From the NCBI GenBank assembly GCA_900316305.1, contig ONCM01000006.1, positions 1 to 64,000 on the forward strand: a stretch of DNA of 64,000 nucleotides, read 5' to 3'. Each line of letters begins with the position of its first letter. The first letter of the stretch is position 1. The DNA comes from an uncultured Bacteroidales bacterium (GTDB taxonomy: Bacteria; Bacteroidota; Bacteroidia; Bacteroidales; WCHB1-69). The position numbers and the translations under genes are program-made. Shown here piece after piece: positions 62,172 through 64,000 of the stretch. A model generated the notes under the pieces. It was given only the letters and a program-made list of their open reading frames with translations. It was not told the DNA's origin and did not search any database.

Positions 62172-64000
62172 TTAATTAATAAACACGAACTTCGTCACAA
62201 CCTTATCCTTCCCCTCATCATCGGATATCATCACATAATAGACCCCAGAAGCGGGACGGTTTCCGAAATAGTCCTTGCAATACCAGACCAACTGACCGCC
62301 ACTGCTGTAGCCCTGCCACACTAACTTGCCGGAGCTGTCTGTGATTTTGCATAACGAATTGGCTTCCAAGCCTGTGACCGCCACCGCGCCCGAATATCCG
62401 TGCGGCACGGGATTGGGATAGACCAACAAATCCTCGTAGAACTCCTTTCCGGCAACGGCCTCGCCTTTGTAGCTGACCATGCCCTTGGAGGTGGCGAAAT
62501 AGACTTCGCCCGTGAGGTCATTGATATTGATATCGACAATCTGGTTGGAGAAAAGCGGATGATCCTCAGCGGTAAAATGCAACAGCTGCTCCTGCCCGTT
62601 CTCACTCATCAGGAAAACGCCGGCCTTGTTCGTACCAATCCATTTCCGATTGGCGCCATCTACCGCAATCGCCGTAACCTCCTCGAACTCAAGCAACACA
62701 GAAACATATCCATCTTGTTCCAACAAAATATTTCTGGGGTAAGCATTCCCGTCAAACACCTTGCTGGGGTAGTAGATCACCTTCACGCCCTTGTCGGTGC
62801 CAATCCAGATTTCACCGTCCAAATCCTCCGCCATGCAATAGACGTTGGAAGAGGTCACCTCCGCCGCCGCATTCATATCGATGCGCGCCAAACGGTCGTC
62901 GCCATAGTTGTCGTACGTACCATTGTCCGAAAAGGCAATGAGACCGTATCGCACACTGCCCAAACGGAAATTCACCCACTTGTAACCCCTCGAATCCACC
63001 AGCAGCTTTTCCGCAATCACCGCATCGTACGAGGAGGAAAGCACACCATTCGTGATATTGTAGGAATGCCAGGTTCCGTTGGGTTCCAGCATCTTCAACA
63101 TTTTGGGACACCGACTGTTGGTCATCCACAAATTGCCCTTTTTGTCATACTGGATCCCAGACACGAAAGTTTTACTCTCCGGCGTGGAATCAAGAACGGA
63201 ATTAGCTGCGTTATAATGACTTACCGGGTATCTGTTCTTGCACAGGAAAACGCCGTTGCCCCACGAGGAAATCGCCCACTGGGATTCGTCTTTCGGGTTG
63301 ATGGCCACCCCGACCAAATCGTAAGTGCGATGCTGGGGATCGTACGTCAAATAGTGATTACCATCGCTCATCCACTCCTGATTCTGGTACCAACTGACTG
63401 CAGGATAATGATATGCGGGCGCAAACGCGTTGGAAGGATTCATCGTGCCATGCACAGCCACCACCACCCCTTGATACGACGTGACATCCTCGATATAGTC
63501 GGTAAACGGCCCCGGTTCTGTAAAGAAGCGGCGACTGTAATAGGTCATATTATTGCAAACCAAGCCATAAACGTGATCCGCCGCCCAAATGACATCACCG
63601 TCCAACAGACAGTCGCGCGCATCGGGATAACGGGAACTCTCATACCAATAGGTAAAATATAACCGCTCCAAATCCCTGTTCATCAGTTCAATAGCATCCC
63701 AACGACAAACCATCAACGTGTCATTCTGCTGCGACATAGCCTTCACATATTCATACCCCTTATCAGTCGTCTTCCAGCTGGAACCGTCATACATCCCCAA
63801 ACTGTCCACCTCTTCGGGATGCTCCTCGGAAGCCTTGCGAATGCACATCAACTTGTCCGACAAGCTCGCCAAAAACGAGACATCCCAATCGTTCTCTTCG
63901 CTCCACTGCGAAAAATCCGAAATGGCGGCCGAAGAGGTCGGAATGCTGAACACGCCCTCCGTTGTGGAGACATAATAACGTCCTTGGAAAAGGGCAATAT
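62172..64000 (-). CDS. Probable T9SS protein PorZ (partial, runs off right edge)
   Basis: At least 609 residues are visible; the frame is open to the window edge (IALFQGRYYVSTTEGVFSIP precedes the first in-frame GTG). The visible part has many beta-propeller-type blades (DLDGEIWIGTDKGVKVIYYP, VDGANRKWIGTNKAGVFLMS, GEVYFATSKGMVSYKG) and a C-terminal T9SS sorting-type domain (LLVYPNPVPHGYSGAVAVTG to ASGVYYVMISDDEG). This architecture and the position beside recO fit PorZ, a surface component of the type IX attachment complex. Other propeller proteins with a type A sorting domain cannot be excluded. Confidence 0.75.
   Translation of the reverse strand, partial: IALFQGRYYVSTTEGVFSIPTSSAAISDFSQWSEENDWDVSFLASLSDKLMCIRKASEEHPEEVDSLGMYDGSSWKTTDKGYEYVKAMSQQNDTLMVCRWDAIELMNRDLERLYFTYWYESSRYPDARDCLLDGDVIWAADHVYGLVCNNMTYYSRRFFTEPGPFTDYIEDVTSYQGVVVAVHGTMNPSNAFAPAYHYPAVSWYQNQEWMSDGNHYLTYDPQHRTYDLVGVAINPKDESQWAISSWGNGVFLCKNRYPVSHYNAANSVLDSTPESKTFVSGIQYDKKGNLWMTNSRCPKMLKMLEPNGTWHSYNITNGVLSSSYDAVIAEKLLVDSRGYKWVNFRLGSVRYGLIAFSDNGTYDNYGDDRLARIDMNAAAEVTSSNVYCMAEDLDGEIWIGTDKGVKVIYYPSKVFDGNAYPRNILLEQDGYVSVLLEFEEVTAIAVDGANRKWIGTNKAGVFLMSENGQEQLLHFTAEDHPLFSNQIVDININDLTGEVYFATSKGMVSYKGEAVAGKEFYEDLLVYPNPVPHGYSGAVAVTGLEANSLCKITDSSGKLVWQGYSSGGQLVWYCKDYFGNRPASGVYYVMISDDEGKDKVVTKFVFIN

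Overview
The window looks like part of a chromosome from an uncultured member of the Bacteroidota, probably order Bacteroidales. The evidence is many promoters with the Bacteroidota -7 element TAnnTTTG, secreted proteins with type IX secretion (T9SS) sorting domains, a probable porZ next to recO, a meso-diaminopimelate-type murE, a single-chain purL, and ECF-sigma and lipoprotein operons typical of the group. Most genes are moderately GC-rich. The stretch from about 41.3 to 48.4 kb is visibly AT-rich and accessory. I found no rRNA, tRNA, insertion sequence or CRISPR array.

Layout. 0.5-5.1 kb: a translationally coupled polysaccharide O-acetylation set (two SGNH proteins plus an MBOAT acyltransferase). 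5.3-12.6 kb: an ORF6N protein, a five-gene ECF sigma operon, threonine aldolase, a VapBC-type toxin-antitoxin pair, a NAGPA-domain protein and a small GlsB/YeaQ membrane protein. 12.7-21.6 kb: recQ, a DUF151 nuclease, purL, a second PIN toxin with a 38-residue partner ORF, a HI0933-family flavoprotein and gmk. 21.7-26.4 kb: a GH20 hexosaminidase lipoprotein and a T9SS type-B-sorted protein. 26.9-35.7 kb: a dcw (division and cell wall) cluster mraZ-rsmH-ftsL-ftsI-murE-mraY-[MurD C-terminal remnant]-ftsW, cut short before murG, murC, ftsQ, ftsA and ftsZ. 35.8-40.1 kb: an ABC-F protein, a predicted regulator and a Hanks-type kinase.

40.1-51.9 kb is an accessory island. At its core is a probable uncharacterised RiPP locus: two tandem 39-40-residue precursor peptides with an identical 14-residue leader and two cysteines each, a radical SAM/SPASM maturase with a PqqD-like N-terminal region, two DUF2158 (YodC-like) proteins and several unknown proteins. 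A structured RNA with its own promoter and terminator lies upstream, and a conserved leader of about 58 nt is repeated in front of both peptides and the first DUF2158 gene. The island edges carry three AAA-type ATPase genes. Two of them sit between three in-frame copies of the 3' end of one small gene, which suggests insertion at a preferred site.

51.9-64 kb: an RsbU-RsbW-like fusion with a STAS partner (a partner-switching module), a predicted outer-membrane channel, LolA-like and MMPL lipid-trafficking proteins, ung, purH, recO and a probable porZ running off the right edge.

A second theme is the intergenic DNA. Many gaps hold short tandem repeats of period 7 (or 10-11), often overlapping start or stop codons, and palindromes of several recurring families.
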